From Betaproteobacteria bacterium (lineage in GTDB: Bacteria; Pseudomonadota; Gammaproteobacteria; Burkholderiales; Ga0077523), in NCBI GenBank assembly GCA_016125475.1, contig WGLR01000005.1:75859-128789 (forward strand): DNA of 52,931 nt, given 5' to 3'. A program made the translations under genes and the position numbers. Each line of letters opens with the position of its first letter. Within the stretch, counting starts at the first letter, position 1. Positions 1 through 9,401 of the stretch are shown piece after piece. A model generated the notes under the pieces. It did not search any database, was not told the DNA's origin, and saw only the letters and a list, made by a program, of their open reading frames with translations.

Positions 1-2256
1 CCACAGCGGCGTCGTGTCGACGACTCCGGTCTGCAGGTCGATCGCGAACTTGTTGATGTCACCCGACCAGGCCCCCGAGTTGTACGACGATGCATAGGAA
101 TAGTTGTCGCCCGGAGAGACGTTCGGATTCGCGACCGACACGGCCGCACCGGCGCCGCCCTTGGCGCCGATGTTGTTCACGATGTCGATCACGCTGAGGC
201 GGGTTTCCTCGGGCGAACTCGCCGAGAGCATCCGGCCGCGGCCGTCGACGGTGGCGTGCCAGAGCTCGTCTATGGTCGCGGGCGAGAGCACGTAGCCACT
301 GCCGGTGCGCACGGGAGGCCAGCTCGTGATCGTGTAGGGATCGTCGTTGTTCTTCTTCAACTCGTCCGTATCGCTTCTGCCGAAGATGAAGCCCTGCACG
401 CCCAGCCCGAGTGCGTAGGTGTTCATGTGCAGGTAGTCGTTGCGGTCGGCGTTCTTCGCCGTGTCGTTCTGGTTGATCGGTACCTGGCGTATCGCCATGT
501 CGGGGCGCAGGTTCGTGCTGTAGAAGTGCATCGAGATGTCGGCGAGCGTGTTGTCCTCGGCGTCGGCGAACGGGCTCGCGGGTGTGACGCTCGGCGGTGA
601 CGTGATGTCCGCGGGGGGGCGGGGCAGGTCGCCGGCCGGCTTGTAGTTCAGGGCGGGATCGGTCGGGTCGTACGGGATCGTGAACCGGTTCGACGAGTCC
701 GCATCGGCATTTCCGAAGTCCGTCGGCGGCGCGATGCTGCGCGCGAATCCGTCCGTGATCACGAGGGCCGCGTTGTACTGGCACGCGGCCGTGATGGGCG
801 CGCCGTCACCCGTGCGTTCGTACTGGCGCCCCGCGAATTCCAGCGCAGGTCGGGTCGGCGTGCTTGCGGTGCCCTTCGACCGATAGAGGTCGTAGAGCAG
901 TCTGCGCCCGTTGTCGGTGTCGCTCGCGCTGTCGAAATCGCGCATCGTGACATCCTGCAGGTTATTGAACTGGAACGATCCTGCACGCAGTCCCTTCACG
1001 TCGTCGAACGCGCTCCCGAGTGCCGCGTTGAGCATCATGTGCCGCTTGCGGTCGTAGGCCCACCAGTTCGCGAAGTTCGTCATCTCCTCGGCATACGTGC
1101 ACGTGCTGCCCTGGCAGTCGGTCCGTCCCGAAGCCCTGGCGAAGCTGTTTCCCGTGCGGATCTCGACGCGCGCGATCCGGCGTCCGTCCGGACCGTACGC
1201 CTCGTTCGGCGCGAGCGCACCCGTTCCGGTCGAAGGAACCCAGTACGTGGCCGGGAAATACGGGATCTGCGCCTCGATGCGGTTCGTGAGCCCCGCCCCG
1301 GTCGTCGCGGCACCGACGGCGATCGTGGCCGTGACGCCGTAGACGCCCGCGAAATGGCAGTAGCTCGCCGTCTGGACGGTGTCGTCCTCGACGATGCACC
1401 GGTCGACGGTCGACCCGCTCGGCTTCCAGTCGCCGCAGAACGCCCCGTCGTGGCGGCAGATGCGGTAGCGGGCGCCGGGCGGCAGGATCATGCCCGCGAA
1501 CATCACGAAGATGCGGTTCTTGGACACGTCGTCGCTCGCCGGCACGGCGACGGTCGTGAGATCCATGGTTTCCCCGCTCCCGGTAGTGGGGTAGACGGGA
1601 TGGCTGCGGACGCTCGTCCACGATCCGGCCGATCCGTCGTAGTCGACCGGTGTCGTGGTCGTCGTGCCGTTGTTGAACGGGCGCCACGGGTCGTAGCGCA
1701 CTGCGGGGTTGTAGTACTGCGCGTTGTATGCGGCACTGCGCACCCAGCCGAACTCCCGCGTCGGCGGCACGGCGAAATCCTCGAACGCACCGTCCGCATA
1801 GCTCCGCGTGTCGCAGTTCGCGCCGCACTGACCGTTCGGGAACAGATAGACGTACTTCCGCCACTCCGCGCTGGCGTTGCCCACCTGGTTGAAATTGACG
1901 GGGCCCGCCGGGGGTGTGGTGCCGAAGAAGCCGGTCCCGCCCGCGGTCGGTGTCGCGCCGCCACCCTGCCAGGCATCGTTCGAGTCGTAGCCGAAGAACG
2001 AACGGCTCACGGTGTTCCACCAGAGCGCACCGTCGTTCGTGGAGTAGCCCGACACCGGCAGGTACTCGAAGTCCATCGAGCCGGAGTCGTCGACGGCGAG
2101 AATCATGTTCGGCTTGGCGTGCCCCTCGATCGCAATCGGGATGTTCGAGATGTCCGTCGGGGCGGCGTATGCCACGGAGGCGACATCCGCCCAGACCAGG
2201 CAGACCGCGGCGAGGCCTGCAAATGCACGACGAACTCGGTCATGGCCGGTTTTCAT
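1..2256 (-). CDS. pilY1: Type IV pilus tip adhesin/assembly protein PilY1 (N-terminal 752 codons; gene continues beyond the left edge)
   Basis: PilY1 is the large tip-associated adhesin and assembly factor of type IV pili. Translation from the ATG at 2256 is open to base 1 without a stop, so the C-terminal beta-propeller lies outside the window. Residues about 1-32 form a signal peptide ending in VAYAAP. Near residue 48 the segment ILAVDDSGSM carries a DxSxS metal site typical of a von Willebrand A-like domain. The next 700 residues are rich in W, Y, N and G, with the paired Cys usual in PilY1 N-terminal regions. An AGGAG ribosome site lies at 2264-2268 on the minus strand. It is the last gene of the pilE-fimT-pilV-pilW-pilX-pilY1 run, as in other minor-pilin operons. 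Product confidence is high; the gene is partial only because of the window edge. Confidence 0.85.
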   Translation of the reverse strand, partial: MKTGHDRVRRAFAGLAAVCLVWADVASVAYAAPTDISNIPIAIEGHAKPNMILAVDDSGSMDFEYLPVSGYSTNDGALWWNTVSRSFFGYDSNDAWQGGGATPTAGGTGFFGTTPPAGPVNFNQVGNASAEWRKYVYLFPNGQCGANCDTRSYADGAFEDFAVPPTREFGWVRSAAYNAQYYNPAVRYDPWRPFNNGTTTTTPVDYDGSAGSWTSVRSHPVYPTTGSGETMDLTTVAVPASDDVSKNRIFVMFAGMILPPGARYRICRHDGAFCGDWKPSGSTVDRCIVEDDTVQTASYCHFAGVYGVTATIAVGAATTGAGLTNRIEAQIPYFPATYWVPSTGTGALAPNEAYGPDGRRIARVEIRTGNSFARASGRTDCQGSTCTYAEEMTNFANWWAYDRKRHMMLNAALGSAFDDVKGLRAGSFQFNNLQDVTMRDFDSASDTDNGRRLLYDLYRSKGTASTPTRPALEFAGRQYERTGDGAPITAACQYNAALVITDGFARSIAPPTDFGNADADSSNRFTIPYDPTDPALNYKPAGDLPRPPADITSPPSVTPASPFADAEDNTLADISMHFYSTNLRPDMAIRQVPINQNDTAKNADRNDYLHMNTYALGLGVQGFIFGRSDTDELKKNNDDPYTITSWPPVRTGSGYVLSPATIDELWHATVDGRGRMLSASSPEETRLSVIDIVNNIGAKGGAGAAVSVANPNVSPGDNYSYASSYNSGAWSGDINKFAIDLQTGVVDTTPLW

Positions 2257-2313
2257 GGTAGGGCTCCTCTTCTTTCTTTGTGCATCGTTCGCGCATCGGC
2301 GCGACGTGCGGGA

Positions 2314-2895
2314 CTACATGGTGATTACCGACTGCGCATAGACGATCGTGTTCTTGGGACCTTCGACACGTATCGTGACCCGGTAGGCCACGCTGATGGC
2401 ATTCGCGCTGGGCGTGAGTTCGCCCTGCTTGAAGCTCATCGTGAGCGCGTTCGGCACCACCGAACAGCGCTCCTCGATTTCGGACGGGGTTGCCACGTTG
2501 TCCGAGCACATGCGTTCGACCACCCACCGCACCGTGTTGCCCGAGACGTCCGTGCCGGGCAGCCCTGCCCAGTCCACGTCGGGCATGCCGTCGGCGGGCG
2601 CCACGTCGGCGAGCAGGACCGGCGAATACTGGCCGGCAGTCGTGGTCTTCGCGACGGTCGGCGACGAGGCGAAGCCGGACGCCCCGGTGATCTCCGAGAA
2701 GGCGGATTCCACGCCCGTGTCGACCGCGTTCAGCGCGGCGGTGCGGAAGGCCATGTTGCCGGAGATGAGGTTGCCCGTGTCCGTCGAGCGCACGAGGGCG
2801 ATGCCCGCGAGCGTGAGCGCCACGAGCACGATCAGCGAGATGACCAGCACCACGCCGGTCTGGCGGGAGCGGACTGCGCGGAAGCCTCGAGTCAT
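2314..2895 (-). CDS. pilX: Type IV pilus minor pilin PilX
   Basis: A 193-residue minor pilin expected in the inner membrane and then in the pilus priming complex. After a short basic leader (MTRGFRAVRSRQTG) comes the hydrophobic helix VVLVISLIVLVALTLAGIAL. The usual Glu at position 5 of the mature pilin is absent, as is common for PilX and GspK-type tip subunits. The body has the Cys pair typical of pilin globular domains. The ATG at 2895 is chosen because a GAGGAGA ribosome site precedes it. An upstream ATG at 2922 would overlap the end of pilW. It sits between pilW and pilY1 in the same orientation. Confidence 0.85.
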   Translation of the reverse strand: MTRGFRAVRSRQTGVVLVISLIVLVALTLAGIALVRSTDTGNLISGNMAFRTAALNAVDTGVESAFSEITGASGFASSPTVAKTTTAGQYSPVLLADVAPADGMPDVDWAGLPGTDVSGNTVRWVVERMCSDNVATPSEIEERCSVVPNALTMSFKQGELTPSANAISVAYRVTIRVEGPKNTIVYAQSVITM

Positions 2896-2909
2896 GATCG
2901 CGTGTCTCC

Positions 2910-4070
2910 TCAGTACTGCCACATCACGTTGCGCAGCGGCACGATCGTTTCGTAGACGCGGTACCGGTAGTGTTTCCAGTTCGGATCACCGGACAGATCG
3001 AATATCGGCGCCGGGCTCGCGGCCGTGTCGCGCCACGCGCAGGGCCCCTTGTTGTTCGTGCCCGAGGTATTGTTGCAGGTGAGGTCGATGCTCTGCACCT
3101 CGTTCTTCTCGAGCAGCTGGCTGCGTGCGACGAGCGCGATCCGGACGGCCTTGATCCTGCCCTGGTCGACGGCTGCCGGATTGGCCCAGCCGCCCGTCGC
3201 GTTCACCCAGCTCGTCACTTCCTGCGTGTTCGTGGCGTTCGAGATGCCGTACTGGGCCTGCATGTTGATCACGCCACTGCCCACCGGCACGGGTGCGGCA
3301 CCTGACGTGAGATCCTCCGACTGGATGAAGCCGTTGTGATCCGAGTCGAGCGAGATCGAGAACGTGACCCGCCGCATCTGGCCCATGTTCGCGACGACGC
3401 TCGGGCGCGTGCGATCGTTCGAGTAGCCTCCCGCCGGCAGCAGCGCCGCGAGCTGGTCGGCAGGCGGATTCGCGGGCGTCGACGACCCAGATTCCACCCT
3501 GAGAGCGAGAAACTTCGGATTGGTCGCGTCGCTGCGCAGACTGCTCACCTGCAGGCGCGTGCAGGGCTGGCCGGCCCGGCCGACGAGCACGCGATCGCCC
3601 ACCTGGAAGGCTTTCGAGCCGATGGAGTTGTCCACGATGACTTCCGGCGCCGATCCGTTGAAGTCCACCTGGACCTGGGACGGCGTCGCGCCGAAACTCG
3701 AGGTGCTGTAGGTGATGGTGACCGAGTCCGGGGCGTCGCTGGCGCCGTCGGTGATGTTCACGGGCATGAAGGTCGGGATGTCGTCCACCGCCGAATTCGC
3801 CCACTGGCGGTAGCCGGTGCAGATGGTGTCGTTCTGGTAGAACATCCCGTATCCGGCAAGACGCAGCTCGCGCTCGATCGCGGTCAGCGCCATGAGGCCT
3901 GCCTCCTGCGCGTCGTTGGTCACCGTTGTCGTGCGCTTCCGCCCCTCGAACGCATTGAACGACTGGAACACCACGATCATGCCGATCAGGCCGATCACCA
4001 TGCCGACGAGGATGTCGACGATGCTCATGCCGGACTGCGCGCGTGGCCGGGCAAATCGTGTTCCGCTCAT
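2910..4070 (-). CDS. pilW: Type IV pilus minor pilin PilW
   Basis: A 386-residue PilW-family minor pilin. The prepilin cleavage site reads AQSG|MSIVDILVGM, followed by a hydrophobic helix, then a long mostly beta globular region that begins with the typical PilW stretch ELRLAGYGMF. Residue +5 of the mature protein is Asp instead of the near-universal Glu, and +1 is Met instead of Phe. The ATG at 4070 is preceded by a GAGGAA-like ribosome site. A GTG one codon upstream is an equal alternative. The gene follows pilV with a 10-base gap and overlaps the extended pilX frame, so it is probably co-transcribed with the whole pilin run. Confidence 0.88.
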   Translation of the reverse strand: MSGTRFARPRAQSGMSIVDILVGMVIGLIGMIVVFQSFNAFEGRKRTTTVTNDAQEAGLMALTAIERELRLAGYGMFYQNDTICTGYRQWANSAVDDIPTFMPVNITDGASDAPDSVTITYSTSSFGATPSQVQVDFNGSAPEVIVDNSIGSKAFQVGDRVLVGRAGQPCTRLQVSSLRSDATNPKFLALRVESGSSTPANPPADQLAALLPAGGYSNDRTRPSVVANMGQMRRVTFSISLDSDHNGFIQSEDLTSGAAPVPVGSGVINMQAQYGISNATNTQEVTSWVNATGGWANPAAVDQGRIKAVRIALVARSQLLEKNEVQSIDLTCNNTSGTNNKGPCAWRDTAASPAPIFDLSGDPNWKHYRYRVYETIVPLRNVMWQY

Positions 4071-4080
4071 CACTCGTTCC

Positions 4081-4539
4081 TCATCCGCTGATCTGTGTCG
4101 AGACGACCACGTTGTGCCGCCCGGTACGCGATTCCCAGCAGACGCTCACGGTGACCTGGCCCGTTGCGGCGTCCACGTTGATCTGCTGCAGGTTGTCGGT
4201 CGCACCCGGGAGCAGGGCCCGCACGTTCGAGAGCCAGGTCGCGACGTTGCCGTTGTTCGATGTGGCGCCGCCGGGCGCGCACGGAGCCCCGGTCGGGTGG
4301 TGGACGTACTGCGCGAGGTTGGCGCGATCCGCCCACATGTAGCCGATGATCTGCGATGCGAGGAAGCTCGCGTCCGCGCGGTACTTCGCTTCCGAGGAGT
4401 TCCGGATGGACTGCGCCTGCAGCCCGATGATGGCGAGGATGCCGAGCGAGAAGATCAGGATCGCGATCAGCGCTTCGAGCATCATGATGCCCGACTGCGA
4501 GCGCCGCACGCGGCTGGAGATGGCTGGACGTGTCGTCAT
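4081..4539 (-). CDS. pilV: Type IV pilus modification/minor pilin PilV
   Basis: A 152-residue PilV/GspI-like minor pilin. The leader ends in RRSQSG and is followed by IMMLEALIAILIFSLGIL, so Glu is at mature position 5 as required for PilD processing and filament packing. The mature region contains GLQAQSIRNSSEAKYRADA, the conserved PilV stretch after the helix. The start at 4539 is supported by a strong GGAGGAA ribosome site at about 4543-4549. A longer frame back to 4590 would overlap fimT and has no such site. It lies between fimT and pilW in the operon. Confidence 0.88.
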   Translation of the reverse strand: MTTRPAISSRVRRSQSGIMMLEALIAILIFSLGILAIIGLQAQSIRNSSEAKYRADASFLASQIIGYMWADRANLAQYVHHPTGAPCAPGGATSNNGNVATWLSNVRALLPGATDNLQQINVDAATGQVTVSVCWESRTGRHNVVVSTQISG

Positions 4540-4549
4540 CGTTCCTCCG

Positions 4550-5086
4550 TCAGCACGCTGCCGGATTGCTGGACGGCAGTGCCGGATCACACATCCGGAT
4601 CTGGCCTGCCGCGCTCACCGTGACGCGCAGGCAGCGGATCTCGCCGTCTCCCGAGGACGTCACGCAGGCCCCTCCGGTCGGATTGGTGACGTTGAACGTG
4701 ATGGGCTGGGCCGGCAGGGGCGAGACGAAGCCGTTGCCGAGGAACGTCACGGTCGTCTGCGACGCATCGACGCGCGCATTCGGCGTGCCTTCGCTCTGAT
4801 CGCGGACCTGGACGCGGGTCCATGCGCCGGTGTCCCGGTCGAAAGCCTCCACCACCCACCCGGCGCGGTCCGCGGTCGGCAGGGTGAACCGCACGGGCTG
4901 ATTGCGATGGACCGCCTCGGCGCGCGAGAGCTGCAGGCCGTTGGTGATCGCGTCCGTCGCGGTCCGGACCTGGCTGCTCTGGATCCAGTTGCGGAACGAC
5001 GGGGCGGCGAGGGCGGTGAGGAGGCCCACGAGGATGATCCCGATCATCAGCTCGATGAGGCTCACCCCGGACTGGCGCGCACGCAT
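4550..5086 (-). CDS. fimT: Type IV pilus minor pilin FimT/FimU (GspH-like)
   Basis: A 178-residue GspH/FimT-family pilin. MRARQSG|VSLIELMIGIILVGLL gives a very short leader, a PilD site and Glu5. The following APSFRNWIQSSQVRTATD and GLQLSRAEAVHRNQPV are typical FimT segments. FimT proteins form part of the pilus tip complex and, in competent bacteria, can bind DNA; whether this one does cannot be judged from sequence alone. The ATG lies one base after the pilE stop (TGA-G-ATG), and no strong ribosome site is visible, so translation is probably coupled to pilE. Confidence 0.85.
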   Translation of the reverse strand: MRARQSGVSLIELMIGIILVGLLTALAAPSFRNWIQSSQVRTATDAITNGLQLSRAEAVHRNQPVRFTLPTADRAGWVVEAFDRDTGAWTRVQVRDQSEGTPNARVDASQTTVTFLGNGFVSPLPAQPITFNVTNPTGGACVTSSGDGEIRCLRVTVSAAGQIRMCDPALPSSNPAAC

Positions 5087-5087
5087 C

Positions 5088-5534
5088 TCAGCAGGAACCC
5101 GGCTTTCTGACGACCCAGCAGTTGCTCTGGGTCGACCAGCCCGACGGCACGGCCGTCGTGGCGCGCGTGCCCTGGTCGTCGATCGTGTAGGTGAACCCGC
5201 CGGTACCGCCGTCCGACTTGCCCGTGGCCGTCAGGACGAAGGTCTGGCCGGCCGTCGCGCCGGCACCGCACGTGTACGTGAAGTACTGGCTCGTGGGGAG
5301 GGTGAATGCCGGCAGACCCGCCGACGTGCCGCCGCACTGCGGCGGGTAACTGCGGTTGTCCTGGTAATACTGTTCCAGGAGGGTCCGGGTTCCACCCAGC
5401 ATGGACTGCGCATCGGAGAGCTTTCCGCGTATCACGTAATCCCGGTAGGCCGGCAGGGCGATGGCTCCGAGGATTCCCACGATTGCCGCGGCGATCAGGA
5501 GTTCGATCAGCGTGATGCCATGTTGTCGCTTCAT
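5088..5534 (-). CDS. pilE: Type IV pilin PilE-like (first gene of minor pilin operon)
   Basis: A 148-residue type IV pilin. MKRQHG|ITLIELLIAAAIVGILG gives a six-residue leader, a Gly at -1 and Glu5, followed by ALPAYRDYVIRGKLSDAQSM, the classic PilE transition into the globular head. Four Cys in the C-terminal half could form the D-region disulfides. The last residues, WVVRKPGSC, end with a Cys close to the C-terminus as in PilE minor pilins. The ATG at 5534 follows a TTGGAGAA ribosome site. It could be a minor pilin rather than the main fibre subunit, because it heads a minor-pilin operon. Confidence 0.88.
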   Translation of the reverse strand: MKRQHGITLIELLIAAAIVGILGAIALPAYRDYVIRGKLSDAQSMLGGTRTLLEQYYQDNRSYPPQCGGTSAGLPAFTLPTSQYFTYTCGAGATAGQTFVLTATGKSDGGTGGFTYTIDDQGTRATTAVPSGWSTQSNCWVVRKPGSC

Positions 5535-5711
5535 CCGGATTTCTCCAAGTCTGACAGGTTTGATGCTACGAACGGGGCCGGGCGGGCCGCAAGCGCAGCC
5601 GACGAATGGTCGGATAGCGGGAACGACCGGCGGAAATGCCGTGGGCCCGGACGCCGTGCGGGTGAGGCGGCGGGTTAGACAGAGTCCAATTCTTATTCTA
5701 GACTTCGACCC

Positions 5712-6182
5712 ATGGATGCCTCGGAACTCACACGCGAGGCCGTCACCGGCAAGCTGCGCTCGCATGGTGTCGGCCCGACCCACCAGCGAATCGAGATCGC
5801 GCATGCGCTCTTCTCGCGCATGGAGCATCTGTCCGCGGACCAGGTGCTCGCGATCGTGAACCAGCACCACGCCGAGACCTCGAAGGCGACCGTCTACAAC
5901 ACGCTCAAGCTGTTCGTCGAGACCGGGCTCGTGCGCGAGGTCATCGTCGATCCGACCAAGGTCTTCTACGATCCCAACGTCGAGCCGCACCACCACCTGT
6001 TCGACGTCGAGACCGGCGAGATCACCGACATCGACGCTGCGGCCATCTCGATCACCGGGCTGCCGGACCTCCCTCCCGGCAAGATGTGCGCGGGGATCGA
6101 TCTCATCATCCGTGTTCGCGGGAAGTCCACGGACGCCGGCTCCCGCGAGGATGGCCGGCTGTTCGAGTCGCCGCAGGGCTGA
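5712..6182 (+). CDS. Fur-family transcriptional regulator, Irr-like
   Basis: A 156-residue Fur-superfamily repressor. The N-terminal winged helix includes GPTHQRIEIAHAL and the recognition-helix segment ETSKATVYNTLKLF. The dimerisation domain carries VEPHHHLFDVETGEI, which supplies the His/Glu regulatory metal ligands. The two CxxC pairs that hold the structural zinc in typical Fur and PerR are absent; only one Cys (KMCAG) remains in the C-terminal half. That pattern and the HHH motif resemble Irr, the haem-responsive branch. Irr identity is an inference. It is divergent from pilE with about 177 bases between start codons. The start has no strong ribosome site, but the conserved N-terminus fits. 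Confidence 0.8.
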   Translation: MDASELTREAVTGKLRSHGVGPTHQRIEIAHALFSRMEHLSADQVLAIVNQHHAETSKATVYNTLKLFVETGLVREVIVDPTKVFYDPNVEPHHHLFDVETGEITDIDAAAISITGLPDLPPGKMCAGIDLIIRVRGKSTDAGSREDGRLFESPQG

Positions 6183-6205
6183 CCCCCCTCGGTTCCGCCC
6201 GCCCG

Positions 6206-7003
6206 TCAGTCGCCGGTAAAGCGCGGCTTTCGCTTCTCGAGGAACGCACGGATGCCTTCCCGCGAGTCCGCTCCGGCCGCGACCTCGCGCTGCAGTCGGA
6301 CCTCCCGCGCGAGCTGGGCGCTGTATTCGCTGTCGAGCGACGCGTAGAGGGCTTCCTTCATCGCGGCGTACGTCCGCGTCGGGCCTTCGGCGAACTTCCG
6401 CGCGAGCGCCGCCACCTCCGAGCTGAACTGGTCGTCGTCGACGCATCGCCAGATGAGCCCCCACCGCTCGGCCGTCTCGGCATCGATCTGTTCGGCAGTC
6501 ATGGCGAGCCCCATCGCGCGCGGCAAACCCACGAGCCTCGGCAGCAGGTACGTTCCCCCGGCGTCGGGAATCAGGCCGATCCGCGCGAATGCCTGCAGGA
6601 ACGTCGCGGAACGCGTCGCGATCACGATGTCGCACCCCAGCGCGATGTTGGCGGAGGCCCCGGCGGCGACGCCGTTGACCGCCGCGATGACCGGCATCGG
6701 CAACCGTCGCAGACGCAGGAGGAGTGGGTTGTAGTCCTCCTCGAGGGCCCGTCCCGCATCGAAATCCTCGGACTGCCGCGAGGCTGCGGCTTCCTCGAGA
6801 TCCTGACCGGCGGAGAACGCGCGGCCGGCGCCGGTCAGCAGGAGCACGCGGGCCGTCCCGGGAGCCTCGACGACCGAAAGCGCGTCGTGAATCTCCTGGC
6901 GCATCGTGCGGGTCAGGGCATTCAAACGCGTCGGGCGGTTCAGGGTGATCGATGCGACACCCTCCGTGATATCCAATAGAATCGAACTGTATTCGCTGCT
7001 CAT
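6206..7003 (-). CDS. Enoyl-CoA hydratase/isomerase, PaaG-like (epoxyphenylacetyl-CoA isomerase family)
   Basis: A 265-residue crotonase-fold enzyme. The oxyanion-hole regions are [11 protein letters not shown] and [16 protein letters not shown]. The active-site segment [16 protein letters not shown] has Asp where hydratases have their second Glu, and the first Glu is also missing. This is the PaaG pattern, whose family opens ring-1,2-epoxyphenylacetyl-CoA to the oxepin or isomerises double bonds of acyl-CoAs. No other paa genes are nearby, so phenylacetate catabolism is not shown; a fatty acyl-CoA isomerase role is possible. The ATG at 7003 (MSSEYSS) is preferred to a longer frame that enters the divergent promoter region. 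It is divergent from the next hydratase gene. Confidence 0.8.
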   Translation of the reverse strand: MSSEYSSILLDITEGVASITLNRPTRLNALTRTMRQEIHDALSVVEAPGTARVLLLTGAGRAFSAGQDLEEAAASRQSEDFDAGRALEEDYNPLLLRLRRLPMPVIAAVNGVAAGASANIALGCDIVIATRSATFLQAFARIGLIPDAGGTYLLPRLVGLPRAMGLAMTAEQIDAETAERWGLIWRCVDDDQFSSEVAALARKFAEGPTRTYAAMKEALYASLDSEYSAQLAREVRLQREVAAGADSREGIRAFLEKRKPRFTGD

Positions 7004-7080
7004 CGCGCCCCTCGCTGGCGAGCGGCCGCACGAGCGACCGTCCCCGATTATCCCATCCCGAATCACGGAACGATAAACCC

Positions 7081-7863
<783 letters not shown>

Positions 7864-7884
7864 CGCGCATCCGTTGCCGCAGAT

Positions 7885-7910
7885 CCCCGGAGGCCCAGTG
7901 GGCCTCGGGG
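7885..7910 (+). terminator. GC-rich hairpin after the enoyl-CoA hydratase gene (terminator-like, no T-run)
   Basis: The arms CCCCGGAGGCCC and GGGCCTCGGGG pair around an AGT loop with a single bulged base, 22 bases after the stop codon. No run of T follows, so factor-independent termination is uncertain. It separates the hydratase gene from the tRNA-Thr promoter. Confidence 0.4.
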
Positions 7911-7972
7911 GGGCTCCCGGGGCAGGGCGAGATTTCTCGCTTTTCGGGGTGCGCGATCGCGGAAACGTCGGC

Positions 7973-7978
7973 TATAAT
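7973..7978 (+). promoter_or_regulatory. Probable -10 box of the tRNA-Thr gene
   Basis: A perfect TATAAT lies 15 bases before the first base of the tRNA. No convincing -35 hexamer is seen at the usual spacing, so the call rests on the -10 box and its position. Confidence 0.5.
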
Positions 7979-7992
7979 CGCGACCCTCGCGT

Positions 7993-8068
<76 letters not shown>

Positions 8069-8579
8069 ATTGTCCTCCCGTAAGAGAAGATCCTGAGCCG
8101 GGCTCGGTTCCGGAGCCAGGACCGATTCCAGATTCTGTCGTAACAGCCCAGTCACTCTGTGGTCCTTCGGGAAAGGCTCTTGCCTGCGTCCGATGTCCCG
8201 CAATGGGGCGACGTCGGGCATTCTCTCGTCCGCAGACCTGTGCGGAGCAGCCAGGATTCTCGGTGTCCCGGCACCTGTTTCTTGCGCGTCATCAATGCAA
8301 CATTTCTGGCGGTTGGCGAATGCCTGGGTACCTCGCACGGTGAGCCCCGACGCATTCGCCTTCTCCCGAGTATTCGGGTGTTCTGTTGGCCTTTGGATCG
8401 TTCTTCGAGATCGTTACGGTCCATGCGCGACGCTTCCCCGGGTGTTCTTGGATTTCTTGCGCACTTGTAATATCGGCACCGACGGGAGTAAGCCAAGGTG
8501 GCTTGACCCTAGCCAGGATCGCTCCGGGAAACCCGGATCGATCCAGATCGATCATGAAAGAGTGTTTGTGGGGATGCCC
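8069..8579. other. Non-coding, lower-GC stretch downstream of tRNA-Thr
   Basis: About 510 bases with no frame that looks like a protein. By eye it is clearly less GC-rich than the flanking genes, with AT-containing words such as CACTTGTAATATCGG. A short direct repeat of GATCGATC sits near 8538-8552. No transposon ends, integrase fragment or RNA gene was recognised. It may be remnant foreign DNA. Confidence 0.4.
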
Positions 8580-8897
8580 ATGGCTGCCTATTTTGTTTGC
8601 ACGATGCGGATCCACGATCCGGAGACCTACCTCAAGTACACGGCACTGACGCCGCCCATCGTGGCCCGCCACGGCGGGAAATTTCTCACGCGAGGCGACG
8701 TCGTCACGACGCACGAGGGGGAAACGTTCACCGAGCGCATGGTCCTCATTGAATTCCCGGATCGTGCGGCAGCCGAAGCCTGGTACAACGACCCCGATTA
8801 CCAGAGCGCGTCGCAGTTCCGTCGGGCGGCTTCGACGGGGCGCATGATCCTTCAGGAAGGCCGTGCCGAGACCGGAGCACCCGACCCCAGGATCTGA
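8580..8897 (+). CDS. DUF1330 domain protein
   Basis: A 105-residue single-domain protein of the DUF1330 family, a small ferredoxin-like dimeric alpha-beta barrel fold of unknown function. The conserved pattern is present: MAAYFVCTMRIHDPETYLKY at the start, VARHGGKFLTRGD in the middle and MVLIEFPDRAAAEAWYNDPDY in the second half. The ATG at 8580 is preferred because GGGGA precedes it by six bases and the family starts at MAxYxV. An ATG two codons earlier is possible. It is isolated in the low-GC region after tRNA-Thr. Confidence 0.8.
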   Translation: MAAYFVCTMRIHDPETYLKYTALTPPIVARHGGKFLTRGDVVTTHEGETFTERMVLIEFPDRAAAEAWYNDPDYQSASQFRRAASTGRMILQEGRAETGAPDPRI

Positions 8898-9032
8898 ACG
8901 TGCATCGGGCTTCCCGGGCCGTTCCAGGAAACGATCACGCGGCCGTGGCCCACACACGTTGCCATTGATGGAAGAAGCTTCGCGCCCCTTGCCGGCGCAC
9001 GGGACGGCGGAATAGAGACGTACCGCCCCGAT

Positions 9033-9400
9033 TCACGCGGTCTGGACGGGTGAGTCCTGCATCAGGTGCCTGATGCCGCGTATCGGCGGAGGGCCGAATT
9101 GACGGGCGTACTCCCGGCTGAACCGGGAGGGGCTTTCGTACCCCACTCTGAGCGCGGCCATCGAGGCATCGACGTGCTCCGTCAGCATCAGTCTGCGCGC
9201 CTCGTTCAGTCTCATCCGTTTCTGGCACTGCAGCGGGCTCATGGCCGTCATGGCGCGGAAATGGTCGTGGAATAAGGAGAGGTTCGGGCCAGGCCCGCTC
9301 GCCCGAGAGCAGGCGGCAGGAGATCTCGTGTTCGAAAAGCGGTGCGGGGGCCGGAATGTCTTCCGGTTTTCGCGCAGGTCGATGATCCCTCCACGAACGA
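9033..9400 (-). pseudogene. AraC-family regulator remnant (deletion plus frameshift)
   Basis: On the minus strand the last 70 or so codons encode an AraC C-terminal helix-turn-helix: FHDHFRAMTAMSPLQ, NEARRLMLTEHVDA, then GYESPSRFSREYARQFGPPP. Just upstream the frame changes: EDIPAPAPLFEHEISCRLLSGE, split here as EDIPAPAPLF then EHEISCRLLSGE, matches the end of an AraC_N cupin domain but lies in another frame and joins directly to the HTH. The first HTH helix region (about 30-40 codons) and most of the N-terminal domain are gone. The remnant runs head to head into an SDR remnant. A functional product is very unlikely. Confidence 0.75.
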
Positions 9401-9401
9401 G

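Noticed and set aside
1039-2955. Long plus-strand frame of 638 codons opposite pilY1 and pilX
   Set aside because: Arg/Val/Asp-rich composition typical of antisense frames in GC-rich DNA, with no domain; the minus strand encodes clear pilus proteins.
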